Shown: piece after piece, positions 12,481-26,000 of the stretch | Position numbering within the stretch: the first letter of the stretch is position 1 | Layout of the letters: each line of letters opens with the position of its first letter | Source of the DNA: Sipunculus nudus | Taxonomy: Eukaryota > Annelida > Sipuncula > Golfingiida > Sipunculidae | Reading direction: 5' to 3' | Length of the DNA: 64,000 nucleotides | Assembly: GCA_026874595.1 (NCBI GenBank) | Contig: CM049316.1 | Coordinates: forward strand, 15,259,839 to 15,323,838 | Made by a program: the position numbers and the translations under genes | Notes under the pieces: generated by a model | The model's input: only the letters and a program-made list of their open reading frames with translations | Told to the model about the DNA's origin: nothing | Database searches by the model: none

Positions 12481-14039
12481 ATGGGTCATGGCGCTCAGCT
12501 GATTGTGATTGGACTGTAAATGTTTCTCCACTGTGATATTATATCGAGTCGATAAAGCTTATGAATATCATGGACATGTTTGGCTATTATAAAGGAATGT
12601 CATGTAATATGTGAGTAAAAGATAAATGAAATTACCTGACTGATTGATTAATAGAGTAAAATATAGTTGTTTATTTTTTATTTATTTAGGAGGGGTTGAA
12701 AATTGTGATATATTTGAGCAAATATGAATGCAATGACAGCAGTAATAAGCAGTAGTAGAATGATGATAAGGCTATTTGTTGAAGGATCTAAAGTGTATGG
12801 TAGTCTGCAAGCTTTCAGTTTGACAGATATGATGTTATGATTAACTATTCTGATAAAGGGATTTATGAATTTGTGACTGTATGACACAATATCTCTTTAG
12901 TCTTGACAAGGTACATTATTGTGATGCCCTCTATTTCTACATATTACACAATATTGACATAAATTCTGGCATGTACATAGGTACCTATGGACGAATAGTT
13001 ATACAAAATATTAAAGTATTAATATATCTGATTCATCTTGTTCCTGTTTACTGAGACTGACTTTGGGATGGGGTTCGGAGAAGGGAAAAGTGAAGGCAGC
13101 ACGAAGGTGGATGTAAAAATATTCTATTTTAATGTTTTTTATTTATATAAGAATATGAGAAGCTAAAAGGAAAGGGGCCCTCCTAACTTGGTTATAGTGA
13201 AGTTCTAAATATATGATTGCAACTAATACTCTGACAAGACTGTCATGAAGAAAAACAGTAACAGTTTTGAGATACTATGATGCATATGAAAATTTACAGA
13301 TGGACAGGCAAGTGGACAGAATGGATTAATACCTTTATTTCACTTTCAAGGGAATAATGCATTTAAGTTTATTTATAAGCCTATTTTTATTAGCATATCC
13401 ACTTTTTCCATTAAGAAGCTTTTATCTGAATCATTTTTTTTTATTTACAAGTTCTATAAATTTTATAAATTAAAATATTAGAATTGTTGCAAATTTATCC
13501 AGAGTGTAGCTCATATTGGGTCATGCATACACATATATTTTATTATTTTTAAATCACAAATGTTTAAACTAATTTAAAAGAAAATAATGCCACAACATGG
13601 CATCTACAAGATTATTCCTTGACTCACTATTAAAAAGTTTTGCACATTGGAGTTTTCAGTATATGCTTAATTTTATTCACCGAAATAAAATAAAAGATTC
13701 AGTAAATTTGATCAAATAAAACATCTTTTCAAATAAAGTATACACACTTTTGGTTCGATGAGGGACAAACAATATCATTGTGCTAATTACTATCCCAGCT
13801 TTAATTTATTACTGGAATTGTTAGTCAATTTCACACCTAGTGAAGTTTTTACTCTTCTGAAGTAAGGAATTACTTATCTGATGAACATCCACACTTTCAT
13901 AGCAATACACCAATTTGTGGACACAATTAAATGTGCACTTTAATCATTGTAACCCTGGTGGTACAATACAAAATCTAAAATGTAGCATAGCCTAGAATAA
14001 GAATGAATCAAATACAGAAAATAATAACATACATCTAGT
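12481..14039. other. intergenic, no gene recognised
   Basis: Very AT-rich. No coding frame or named repeat seen. A short stretch near 12,940-12,990 resembles the interior of the repeat family at 14.0-14.9 kb. Confidence 0.4.
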
Positions 14040-14877
14040 TTATGCACCATCCGGGGGGGGGGGGATGCAGGGCAGAGGGGAAGCCTGCTGGTAGTGGCCA
14101 AGCTGAGCCAAGGCAAGCTGCCTGGGGTTGGTTACATAATGCAAGTGAAGGCTGTAATACTAGGTGGTCTAGATGTAAACAACACTTGACATGGTGTATG
14201 AAAACTTGAATAAAAGCTACTCTTTTAAATCAATTCCTTTGAAATTTCAGATTTTAAAAGATTAAATCCTTAAGTATATATGCTGTGAAAATTAAATCAA
14301 CAGTGCTTACAGGGAAAAAACGTGCCATTGCCAAAGTTGGACAAAATTTAAGGTACTGATTTTTTATTTATGCTTATAACTTGAAAAATTTGCAAAATTC
14401 AGATCTAATTTTGGGTAAACAATTGAATCTTGATTAAATAAAGTTATATTCCTGAAAAAAAGTCTCTAGCTTCAGCAATTCTCATGTTAGGTGAGTAAAT
14501 ATATTTCCTGATTTTTTTAAAAATGCAATATTTTGGCCCATAACTTCAAAATAATACCCAACACTGACCTAATATTTTGTGTGTTCATAGAAAATGTATG
14601 AAAGAATGTGAATACTAAATATGATCAAAAATAGATCAGTTGTTTTTATTTTAGGCAGCCTTGAAGTGTAACAATGGCTTTTTTTTATGGAAAACGGAGG
14701 AACGAAGTCCAAATGACCCAATTTTCGGTATGGTAGGAGATTTTGGGGACATCTAATGGTATGCAAAAAGTCCAACGGTTTCAAAACGTGCCCTGTTAAC
14801 GGACGGACGGCCAGACGGACGGACGGACAAAGGACCACGACTATAGCTCAGATGACTTATAGTCAGCTGAGCTAAAA
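14040..14877. mobile_element. non-autonomous hairpin-ended repeat, family 1 (copy 1)
   Basis: Shares an ordered set of blocks with 26,190-26,950: tgaaaacttgaataaaa, then aaaaaacgtgccat, then a(g)gcaaaatttaaggtac, then a GACG run and a gactatagct end. Here the GGAC/GACG run lies at about 14,797-14,828. The 3' end forms a hairpin at 14,844-14,874 (TAGCTCAG...CTGAGCTA, loop with GACT/AGTC), ending in CTAA. This layout suggests a non-autonomous Helitron/Helentron relative (HINE or 'pearl' type). The family label is inference. Confidence 0.6.
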
Positions 14878-14880
14878 GCA

Positions 14881-16460
14881 TGAATAAAGGGATTTTACTT
14901 TTCCTGAAAATTTGGGTTTATTTGTCGACAAGCGTGTCAAGGACAAGTAAGTGGTCACTTGTCCTTTATTTTGATTTGAAACCAATTTGCCATTCACTAA
15001 CAATTTTCAGAATAATGCAAAATTTCTTTGACACACAGCTTTTGACATTAATTACCCATGTAATTGTTTGGATCTGATCGATTTCCTCCTTTGGGAAGTA
15101 GTGAAACTACACCCTGTTTCTAACTTGAAGGGAACTAACCCGACAGAAATATAAGAAAAATAATTTGCATGGGATTGGTAATTTCATTTAAATTCCATCT
15201 TTACCACTAGCTTTACCTTTTTTTGACTTTGATATGGCACTTTAAATTTCTAAGTTTGTGATTAAGAAATCCAGTTCACTAAATTTGGGGTAGTATTGGA
15301 CAGAGCAGCTGAAATCTTGTTTTCCATATCAACATAAGCCACCGGTTAGTTTTTGCATAACATCATTTTTTAAAAGTGTTTTAGCCATTCTGAATGTGAT
15401 ATACAGTCGGTGCAGCAGTTACATTTTGGGCTAGCGATGTTGTCAAGCTCACTGACTAGTTCCCAAATATTTCCTTAGTTCTGAGGAGTAGAGATTATTC
15501 ATAGATGATAAAATTTATTCTTAGCATCCCTTTCGTTTTTGCGTCTTCGAGTTTACGCATCTTATAATAACTTTGTCTAATATTATCATCCACTGGGTGT
15601 TTTACACTTGCTTACATAGATCTGTCGGATTTTCATGTAATGATTTTCTGCAAGGGTCAAATGTTCAGGGAGATGCTTTTTCTTGTCTCTAAGCCTTGCT
15701 TTCCTTGCTTTAGACTTATTTCAGCTGCTCAGTGGATAAGGGCATTAAACTCATGTATAGCACCATTGACTGATTTTTTCGTTTGTGTAGTATTCTTTCT
15801 AGCAAATAAAATTGTCCGATTTCTTGTTTAATTGTTGATAAGGCTGGTTGATAGGCTGGACCACCTAGTTTCAGATTTCTTGAATATGTGACACTCTCAA
15901 GCGGTCTTGTCCAAGACGGAACTTCAGTTTTAGAACCCAGTATAAAATTAAACATACAATGATATAAAAACAGCAATATTTCATTCACAGTTACAGATGA
16001 TATGTAATAAAAATATTGTTGTCTGCAATCACGTAATCTAAGCAACCGGTTGTATTACCATTACTGCCGTAACAAGTAAAATTACTAGTTGAGTCACTGA
16101 GTTAGGCTACTAGATAAGAGTGAGGAGAGATTTCCTATTGCTGTTTTGAGGTTTACCATCAACATTATTGCGTCTAATCGCTAGGGAGAGGTAAGAAATT
16201 TGAGGGGTCATTTTGTATAAAATCAGCATTTGTGTTGGTTTGAGCATTCATGTCTAATATTATAATGTATTTGCCTCCTAGCTTTGTGAATTTAATGATT
16301 AGTAATGGAGGAATATTGTTCAATTTCACTAAAATACGATGAACGTTCTGGAGGCCAGCCAAATATTTTGCCATCCAAATTGACCCAGATAGTATCAGGA
16401 CTGGAATAAAGATACAATTTTTAGAAATAGATTTGCGTATGTAAGTTGCGACACCTCATG
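14881..16460. other. intergenic, no gene recognised
   Basis: AT-rich, small frames only. No domain or repeat identified. Confidence 0.4.
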
Positions 16461-16465
16461 TTTTA

Positions 16466-18014
16466 TTATACCTCCGTCCTACGGCGGGGTAATTATTTTT
16501 GCCTTGGTTTGTCTGTTAGTAACATTTAAAGTTATAAATGGAATTCGATGAATATTATTGAAAAGTTATGGTTCAAAGAAATAACATTTTATTTCAGTAT
16601 GGAGGAAATCTGGAACACCATGCTTTCAATAAGGCTCCTTTCTACTGTCGATAGATCAATTTCTTAATCAAGGACCCATTCATTGGTATAAAGGGCACTT
16701 CTTTTTTCTTGAACTCACATACGAACTGACCTATTTTTTCCAGTGTCTCAAAACCATCCAAGCTAAATAGAAGAACAAGTTTTTCATATTTTATCTTATA
16801 ATTTCATATTAGCAAAAGGTCTTGTGTACATTTAATATGCAAAATGCAAATAAGGGTTGCGTTGGGGTGAGAAAATTATGTTTTTCTATATTTGCAAACT
16901 ATGATAATTAGTCAAACATGGTTCTTTCAGTTACAGCAGATTGTTTTAGCAGCACAGAACAAGTTGCCCATGGGCCAGGAACTCCCTAGATGCTTAGTTA
17001 GACTGCTAAGATTCGTGTCCATCTGAATTATAGGGTGCTCATAATCATGTTCTTTCACATAGCTCAAAAAAAATATAGGTCACAGTGACCTTATGTAACG
17101 TTTCTGAGAAAATTTAACAGCAACCTCCCTGGATCTTAATCAAATTAGAGGTTTCTAAGTCCAAGTGTAACAAACTGTGCAAATCTGACTTATAGGGTGC
17201 TCAAATCATGTTCTTTCACGTATCTTGTAGAATGTCACAGCAGCCTCATTTCAGATGTCCAAGGAGACATTAGAATGACCTCCCTTTACATTAAGATATT
17301 TCTTGATTTGACAGTTAGGATACAAGTCCTGCCTGCCTTCCTTGGTGATAAAAATTATTTTTCTTTTCTTTTTTTGCTCGCAGCTCACGAAATATAGCCC
17401 ATTGCAGATCATGGCAATTTGGCAAAAATCTACTTTAATTTTAAGTTAGAAAGTTCTAGGTCCAACCGTTATGATTTGTGCCGATCTAACTTTCACAGTG
17501 CTTAATTTTTTATATCCTATAGCTCACAGCTATTGCTCCTAGCTCACAGCATATAGGTCACAGTGACCTAAGTTCAGGATTCAGAAGAGATTTGCCAAGG
17601 ATCTCCCTGGATATTATGTTAGAGGAATCTAAGGCTAATGGTTACAATTTGTGCTCAAAATCATGCTTTCGGCCAGTAGCTCACAGAATATAGGTCATCA
17701 TGACCTAAGTTTAGATTCTAAGGATATGTGGCCAGGCCCTCTCTGGATGATGCAGAAATTATGATTTTGGCCCGTAGCGTTCAGAATATTAGTCACCATG
17801 ACCCAAGTTCAGTTTTTAGAGGTTTGCAAACAGACCTCCTTGGAATTTATGCTATTGAAGGTTCTAGAGCTAATGGATACAGTTTGTTTCCTGTCTGGCT
17901 GCTCATAATCATGTTTTGGCCGCGGCTCGCTGAATATAGGTTAACATGACCTAATTTCAGGATTCAAAGGAAACTTGCCTAGGAACTCTGATGACTTACA
18001 GTCAGTCGAGTTAA
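16466..18014. mobile_element. hairpin-ended repeat with nuclear-receptor-like palindromes
   Basis: A repeat-rich block starting at about ttatacctccgtcctacggc. Diverged internal units recur: 'agctcacagaatataggtca', then 'tgacctaagttcag', then 'tctccctgga'. Each unit holds a palindrome of the form AGGTCAnnnTGACCT. Perfect copies lie at 17,077-17,091, 17,555-17,569 and 17,692-17,706. Near copies lie at about 17,790 and 17,938-17,952. The 3' end (17,984-18,012) folds into a hairpin AACTC...GAGTT, followed by AA. The hairpin resembles that of the element ending at 14,877. No coding capacity. Confidence 0.6.
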
Positions 18015-21000
18015 AAAACTTTTATGGGTCTTTTAATATTTTTCAAATTATAAAGGTCGTTGAGGAAATGGGATTTAATTATCCATTATATTAAGACATA
18101 CAATAAAACAATAAAGGTAACAAATGCCAGAGTAACGCAGACGTCTGCTGTACTGTAATGGCTTGTCTTGTTGCTTGATACACTGTTACATGTCCATTTG
18201 ATTTTGAATTTATTTCGTTATTCGCACCTTCGATGTTACAACAACTGCTGTTCATCCAGTAATTTAAATTATGGAAGAAGGAAGTGTGGAATTAGATGGT
18301 TTCATCAGGTGCTATCGTTAAGCCGAGGCCAACAGTTTATAAATACGACCTGAGACAAGTCTTTTTTCGATCATTTTATGGTATTCTAGAAATCGAAAAT
18401 TTTCACTACACTTAGCTTGCTGATAATGCAGTAATGTCAGTAATCAACCCCTGTGACCTTTACATTGTCAATATTAGGAATTTATCAATCTGAGTATATC
18501 CTTATTCGGTAAACGCTGCAGTTGTGACTCATTTACCCAAATTTTTCGACATTTTCGATGACAGCTTTCCACAAAAAGTTGGTTTGGGTTAGATTCCTGA
18601 AGTTTTATTCGTGACAGGTTCACTGCCTGGTCTATACAGATTGCAGTTCGAGACAACGGAGCAGGACTTGTAGTGATACATGCGTCTTCCATGATCATCC
18701 ATCACTAATTTTCATTCTCACTGAATGTCAGCCATGTACAAACATGCATGCAAAGAAACAATAACAAAATTTTCGGTAATAAATACATATATTTTATGTT
18801 AAATGAATTTATTCATTTCCCTAAACCATGATTATATATAAAAATATGCACCACAAGTACACAATTTAACTTGCATATCGATATTATAATTATGATTTTC
18901 GAAGTCAATCCCCCTCATCTGGATATAAATACAGTAAAACTAATTTCGCAGGTGAATATGACATAAAACTCGTGGTAAATATATAAGATCCAAAACACTT
19001 TGAAGATTTCTTTGAATGTGCCATTAATTCTTAATTAAGTGACACTCAGAGATCTCAAACATTCGAAAATACAGTATTCTTTCTCTTCTCAAATCTCCTC
19101 TAAATGCATTTAACTTCTCGTTTGTCTAAGTTGAACAGTCGGTCTTGATAAAGGTACCAAATGCTAGAAAATTGTCCATCACTTTTCACATACAAGACGA
19201 CTTTGCACAAAGCGGTCAAGATAAAACGTTCCAAAAAGTTTCAAGCATTTGAACTGGTTAACCTGCACCGGGTGGCCCCTTTCCAGTTTAACAGCACTCA
19301 CGTGGCGTTGAGCGGCAAAAGGGCGTGTACATTTCATACGTTGACTAAATTCAGACACAAAACAATCGCACTGGTTAAGACTGATCGTCCAAACAGACCA
19401 AATCGGACTCCATTGGACCTTTGATTATAAAAATGTTCCTTAATAAATCATCTTACCCGTTTAGATAAGTGTACTAGAGCATTACTTTTCATGCTTAACT
19501 TCTATTTTTCACAAGAAGGAAAAAGTCAACTTGAAATTAATATCTGTATTTATAATCAGCTGAAACATTTTTTTTATATAAATATAATTGAAGAAGATAA
19601 CGATGATTATAATCCTTATTTAAACACCTTATATCTGATGGAGCCGTATGAGGTCCGATTGGATGATTAATCGGACCCAACGAAGCAGCGCATTCTCTAA
19701 GCTTTATGAATGTTGCTAAAACGGTTTCATGGCGTTAACACCGTTAATACTAACCATTCAGGGAATGTTTTGAAACCACATTCTGGGCAGGCTGTTAAAC
19801 GAGTTAGTTAAACTGGTCAGGAATTGTTGTGAATTGCCGCTTGAAATCCCAAATATTTCCAAAATGCATTTGCTTATGTTAAAGGGCTTTCATCGATCGG
19901 GTAACAGATACTTTAAACTTTTTTGGTGGGCTTAAAAAGATATGAATAGGATCGAATTAAAACATGAGAGAACTGAATAACTATTATCAAACCAAATTTA
20001 CTATTATAAACATTTGTTTACTGAAGGAGGTATGAATATAGAGTGGTACGTTGCTTCATTTAACGAAACATTACACTATACAAACCCGATCTAGTACAAC
20101 ATTTTCTGAATGTTTCATATTATGTATGTTATAATCACTCTACAGTGTAAAAACATGACTATTACTGAATAACAGAAAAAGTATACAATTTGGTATAGTA
20201 ATTTTTATGTTCAACATAATAACAATATAGGTCATTCACCAGGACAAATTCCTCTGTTTATACGTATCCTTATTGTTTGATCGCAATCTATTTGACAGGG
20301 CCTGGGAAAAGTTTTGGTGCAAAAAAAAAAAAATAATATGAAAATAAATCTGATACAGAAATCTGCCCCATGTATACTATAGTCCGTTTAATCACCTGTT
20401 GTCCACCTATATTTTGTAGATAATTTTCTTTAAAGTTTATATTTTACAATTATTTCCTAGAAAAGTATGCAAGTGACAACCTTAAATGGGAATTAAGAAT
20501 ATTACAATTAATCCCCAGTGTATGCTTCACAGCTTTTTTGTCTCTTCACAATGAGATATTATGTGTCCTTGCATGAGTATCCTCTTTAAATTCATTGTTC
20601 ACATGCAAAAACAGCCTCAATCGACAGCTGCTGATAGGATGATGTCATGTTAATATAGCCAAAGATGGCTGAGTTTTAAGAGAGAGAGTATCGTACTGCA
20701 GGAGAGGCCGAATTAAAAAAAAAATTTGTAATTTAAATAGACGGGACCTAAGAAGCATTGAAATAATGATACAGGACCATCTCTACTTGTGTAATGATGA
20801 TACAGCATGTGGTTTAGAAATAGTCCAATGACGTTCAAGGTAACTCTCTCTGCCATGAAAATACAATGAAAAGAAGAGTCAAACCATGCAATGAATTGAA
20901 TGATGTGGATCTGCGCTTATTATGACTGTGACTGATTACAGTATTTTCCAACAATACTTTTGATACAGTATCTAATATATCATATTCTGTAATTTCTATC

Positions 21001-21040
21001 AATGATTTGCCTTATATATAAGTTTTTTGGTCATTGTGGT
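18015..21040. other. intergenic, downstream of the cyclase gene
   Basis: No recognisable gene. Two small frames (18,474-18,698 minus, 74 codons; 19,161-19,424 plus, 87 codons) show no domain and no support. The strand-specific end of the cyclase transcript is probably near 21,040. Confidence 0.4.
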
Positions 21041-21060
21041 GCTGGCAGTGAATATGGCTC

Positions 21061-21066
21061 TTTATT
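21061..21066 (-). promoter_or_regulatory. candidate polyadenylation signal AATAAA (distal)
   Basis: AATAAA on the minus strand at the downstream edge of the minisatellite, on the same strand as the cyclase. It is repeated 458 bp away by the internal duplication. Inferred from position only. Confidence 0.45.
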
Positions 21067-21518
21067 TTTTTATAAGTATGAAACTGATACAGTTTAAAAA
21101 TAACACCTCATTTCCTGTTGCTGTGCAACACTGTGCCCCTCTGATGACTTGGTTCTGGTTGTTGTGTAGTTTTGCTGTCTGACACTGTGACCTTCTGATG
21201 ACTTTCTTCTGTTTGTGGTGTGGTCTTGCTGTGTGACACTGTGACCCTCTGATGACTTGGTTCTGGTTGTGGTGTGGTCTTGCCGAGTGCCACTGTGACC
21301 CTCTGATGACTTGGTTTTGGTTGTGGTGTGGTCTTGCTGTGTAATACTGTGACTCTCTGATGACTTAGTTATGGTTTATTGTGTGGTTGTACTGTGTTAT
21401 ACTGTGACCCTCTGATGACTTGGTTCTGGTTGTGGTGTGGTCTTGCCGAGTGCCACTGTGACCCTCTGATGACTTGGTTTTAGTTGTGGTGTGGTCTTGC
21501 TGGCAGTGAATATGGCTC

Positions 21519-21524
21519 TTTATT
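21519..21524 (-). promoter_or_regulatory. candidate polyadenylation signal AATAAA (proximal copy)
   Basis: The duplicated copy of the distal AATAAA with the same flanks (ataaagagccatattcac). If used, it would shorten the 3' UTR by about 460 nt. Confidence 0.4.
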
Positions 21525-22881
21525 TTTTATAAGTATGAAACTGATACAGTTTAAAAATAACACCTCATTTCCTGTTGCTGTGCAACACTGTGCCCCTCTG
21601 ATGACTTGGTTCTGGTTGTTGTGTAGTTTTGCTGTCTGACACTGTGACCTTCTGATGACTTTCTTCTGTTTGTGGTGTGGTCTTGCTGTGTGACACTGTG
21701 ACCCTCTGATGACTTGGTTCTGGTTGTGGTGTGGTCTTGCCGAGTGCCACTGTGACCCTCTGATGACTTGGTGTTGGTTGTGGTGTGGTCTTGCTGTGTA
21801 ATACTGTGACCCTCTGATGACTTAGTTATGGTTTATTGTGTGGTTGTACTGTGTGATACTGTGACCCTCTGATGACTTGGTTCTGGTTGTGGTGTGGTCT
21901 TGCCAAGTGCCACTGTGACCCTCTGATGACTTGGTTTTGGTTGTGGTGTGGTCTTGCTGTGTAATACTGTGACCCTCTGATGACTTAGTTATGGTTTATT
22001 GTGTGGTTGTACTGTCTGACACTGTGACCCTCTGATGACTTGGTTCTGGTTGTGCTGTGTGATGCTGTGACTCCCTGATGATTTGGTTCTGGTTGTGGCG
22101 TGGTTGTGCTGTATCTCTCTGATGACTTGATTCTGGTTGTGGTGTGGTACTGCTGTGTGACACTGTGACCCTCTGATGACTTGGTTCTGATTGTGGTGTA
22201 GTCTTGCTGTCTGACACTGTGACCCTCTGATGAATTGGTTGTGGTTGTGGTGTGGTCTTGCTGTGTGATACTGTGACTGTCTGATGTCTTGGTTCTGGTT
22301 GTGGTGTGGTCTTGGTGTGCAACACTGTGACCTCTATTGACTTGCTTCTGGTGTGGTATGGTCTTGGTGTGTAACACTGTGACCGACTGATTTCTTGGTT
22401 CCGGTTGTGGTATAGTCTTACTGTGTGACATGTGACCCTCTGATGACTTGGTGCCAGTTGTGGTGTGGTCTTGGTGTGTGACACTGTGACCCTCTTATGT
22501 CTTGGTTCTGGTTGTGGTGTAGTCTTGCTGTCTGACACTGTGACCCTCTGATTACTTGGTTCTGGTTGTGTGGTCATGCTTTATGACACTGTGACCCTCT
22601 GATGACTTGGTTCTGGTTGTGTGGTCATGCTTTGTGACACTGTGACCCTCTGATGACTTGGTTCTGGATGTGGTGTGGTCTTGCTGTGTGACACTGTGAC
22701 TCTCTGATGTCTTGGTTCTGGTTGTGGTGTAGTCTTGCTGTCTGACACTGACTCTCTAATGACTTGATTCTGGTTGTGGTGCTGTCTTGCTGTGAGCTGC
22801 TGTGACCCTTTGATGATGTGGCTGTGGTTATGGCATGGTCTTGCTGTGATAATTTGGTTGTTGCTATGGCATTTTCTACTG

Positions 22882-23004
22882 TTACCTCTTAGGGGACAGC
22901 AGGAATGTAGTGAAAGGTTCATTCTTGCCCTTGACTGTGACCTTGCCTCGACATTCAAGTTCATAGCCGGCGTCCAACAGCACCTGGCCTGTTTTCTCTG
23001 GAAC
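22882..23004 (-). CDS. cyclase last coding exon (C2 end, stop)
   Basis: After the acceptor tttgcag this exon reads [20 protein letters not shown], then [16 protein letters not shown] and SPKR, with a TAA stop at 22,882-22,884. It is the end of the C2 catalytic fold. The Lys of VKGK corresponds to the residue that contacts the triphosphate. The usual following Gly (VKGKG) is Asn here. Phase 0, in register with the exon at 28,873-28,997 across a 5.9-kb intron. Confidence 0.92.
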   Translation of the reverse strand, partial: VPEKTGQVLLDAGYELECRGKVTVKGKNEPFTTFLLSPKR

Positions 23005-26000
23005 CTGCAAAATATGATATCTTATAATTTATGATAAATATGTTAAATATGATAAATGTGTTACTAATACTGTCTAAAGGCACACATCTGATCATCAAGT
23101 TTTGCAGGTTATTCAGATATTGATATTGATGGCATAATGCAGGGCTGTCAAGCACACCTTCATGAAGATATAGGACAAGAATTGGAATGGAAATATTGAA
23201 ATAATAGGACAAATATAGCCTTATAGGAAAATAAAAGGACAGTGTAGGTCAGGAATTAGGACAAAAAGAAACCACACAGCATTATTCATTGTCATTTTTC
23301 TGCTTCTCTTCACTTCAGCTTTTGCATTTAACCATTAGTACCTCCTGCCCAAAAAAAGCATGTAGAAAAGACAAAAGGCTAAAAACAGCTGCTCTTTCTT
23401 ATGGCCTTGAGATCATATGTTGGTCAAAGCTAACAGTATACAGTAGAGCGCTGTTTCTGAATGCCCAATTTCCGAAATTTTTTTTTCCCGAAAATTAAAA
23501 TGGGGTACCGAAAAATTTATTCGTATTTCCAAAATATATTTCAAGTATGTAAAATCCTCAATAGTGTTTTGCAATTACGAGTCACATTACGGCCTTCAAT
23601 CATGTGTTAAGCTCAGTGGTGACCCTAATTAATTAGTTCTGGGCCAATGTTGTCTCCGGGGATAAGGTGTGAAAACTACAGCAAGCCCGGCAATGATCGG
23701 CCCCCTCTACGGCCCCCTTCATGTCTGGTATTTATTCAGTTTTCACCAAACAATGGTGTTGAGAATCCAGAATGTACAAAATTCACACATTTAAATAATG
23801 ATCATAAGTACCTGGTTTTATGGTTTTTATTTATATTAAAAAAAAAAAATTGTGATATATTCATTTTGGACTAATTTCATATCAATGTACACACTAGACA
23901 CAGTAGGAATCTAGATTAATATTATCAACTGCATCTTTGTCTATCATTAATTTCCTTCATATGATCCCTAATGATTAGAAATGAATAATATGATTTACTT
24001 TTTTATTATCAAAATTGAACTGAAAAATGCCATAGGTGACTGCATGGTGTTATTTAGAATACGTGACATTCTATCCATCGATACAAGATTCTTATATCAT
24101 CAGTAACTGCAAGTAAATTCCCTATTATTATAAACTAACAAATTCCTTTTCTATTTTTCTTTAATTTCTTATTAAAACCAATAAAAATTGATTAATTTAT
24201 TGTTTATTGTTATGTTGTTGGTTAAAACCACTAGATGAGTTGGGTTGGACACCTGGTTCAACTGTGGCTGGCCATAAGCTGCCTGGCTGCACCAGTATAT
24301 GCCTCGCCTCAAGTGTGCATAATTTGCTGAAAGTTCAACAAGGTCAACATACAGGTGACTCAAGAGTGGCTGGAGAGAGCCAAGGTCTGACATGGTCTCA
24401 TAAAAGCATTAATAAAAGCTACAATTTTTGGCCAATTTCTTTCAGCTTTTTAAACTAAAAAGCTGAAATCCTTATGTGTGCATGATATGAAAATCATATA
24501 AACAGAGCTTACATGAAATAAAAGTGAAATGGTCAAAGTTGGGCAATATTTAAGGTACTAATTTTATATTTATACTAATAACTTATAAAATTTTAAAAAT
24601 TCATATACAATAACATACACAAAAAATGGTGGCGCCACCTGCAACCATGTTTGCACAGTGTCCATCTGTTCGTCTGCCTTGGGTTAAAATCACTCATATC
24701 TCTGCAGTGACTAGACTAATTCACCTGAAATTCGGCATGCGTAAACATCCTGGATAGCTTATCTGATTTTATGACAGGTGGCGCCACCTACATTCACGTT
24801 TACGCTGCAGACATCCAAGCTCATATCTCGGGAACCGTTTGACCGATCAGGAAAATTTTTTTGCACAAATGTAGCCCTTGGAGAGCTTTATAACATACAC
24901 AAAAAATGGTGCGACACCTGCAACCTTGTTTGCACAGTGTCCATCTGTTCGTCTGCCTTGGGTTAAAATCACTCATATCTCTGCAGTGACTTGACTAATT
25001 CACCTGAAATTCGGCATGCATACACATCCTGGATAGCTTTTCTGATTTTATGACAGGTGGGGCCACCTACATTCATGTTTACGCTGCAGACATCCAAGCT
25101 CATATCTCGGGAACCGTTTGATCGATCAGGAAAATTTTTTGCACAAATGTAGCCCTTGGAGAGCTTTATAACATACACAAAAACTGGTGGCGCCACCTGC
25201 AACCATGTTTGCACAGTGTCCATCTGTTCGTCTGCCTTGGGTTAAAATCACTCATATCTCTGCAGTGACTAGACTAATTCACCTGAAATTCGGCATGCGT
25301 AAACATCCTGGATAGCTTTTCTGATTTTATGACAGGTGGCGCCACCAACATTCATGTTTACGCTGCAGACATCCAAGCTCATATCTCGGGAACCGTTTGA
25401 CGGATTGGGCCAAAATTTTGCATGTGTATAGATCTCACATAGCTCTTCATCATACGCAAAACTGGTGGCGCCACCTGCAGCCATTTTTGCACAGCTCCTG
25501 TCTGTTTGTCTGCCATGGGATAAAATCACTCATATCTCGGCAGTGTTTTGACATATCTGCCTAAAATTTTGCAGGTTTATACATCCCCGACAGCTCTCTT
25601 GATTTTATGACAGGTGGTGCCACCTGCATTCTAGTTTATGCAGCAGACATCCAAGCTCATATCTTGGGAACTGTTTGACCGATTGGGCCAAAGTTTTGCA
25701 TGTGTATAGTTCTCACATAGCTCTTTATCATACGCAAAACTGGTGGTGTCACCTGCAACCATTTTTGCTCAGCGTCCATCTGTTTGTCTGCCACGGGCTA
25801 AAATCACTCATATACATGTAGTGGTTTGACTTATCTGCCTTAAATTTTTCATATGTATACAACTTGGACAGCTTTCTGGATTTTGTGGTATGGGGGGCAA
25901 CCTACATACACAATTTGGCTGCAGACATCCATGCTAATATGCAACACTCAATTTTCCCTTGCCACTCAATCCATGCCTCACTTTACCCATTCCACTCTGA

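Larger units (their letters stand above)
21041..22860 (-). repeat. 54-bp minisatellite, probable 3' UTR of the cyclase
   Basis: Tandem units of 54 bp (with shorter and longer variants) follow the cyclase stop codon by about 20 bp. On the minus strand the unit has no stop in one frame and would translate to an 18-residue period containing HQRVTV, HSKTTPQPEPS. Open frames therefore run through 22,581-22,964 and 21,996-22,577. Because 54 is a multiple of 3, this openness is expected and is no proof of coding. A higher-order duplication of about 458 bp (21,041-21,498 and 21,499-21,957) includes an AATAAA motif. Confidence 0.9.

Noticed and set aside
18474-18698. 74-codon minus-strand frame as a small gene
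   Set aside because: No recognisable domain, no homology I recall, and length within chance for this region.
19161-19424. 87-codon plus-strand frame as a small gene
   Set aside because: No domain and no supporting promoter or splice signal. Could be chance.
21108-22964. Open frames with HQRVTV/TTPQPEP repeats as a secreted or structural repeat protein
   Set aside because: The 54-bp unit is a multiple of 3, so open frames are expected. The array sits right after the cyclase stop and no separate promoter or splice entry is visible. Kept as a question in the findings only.
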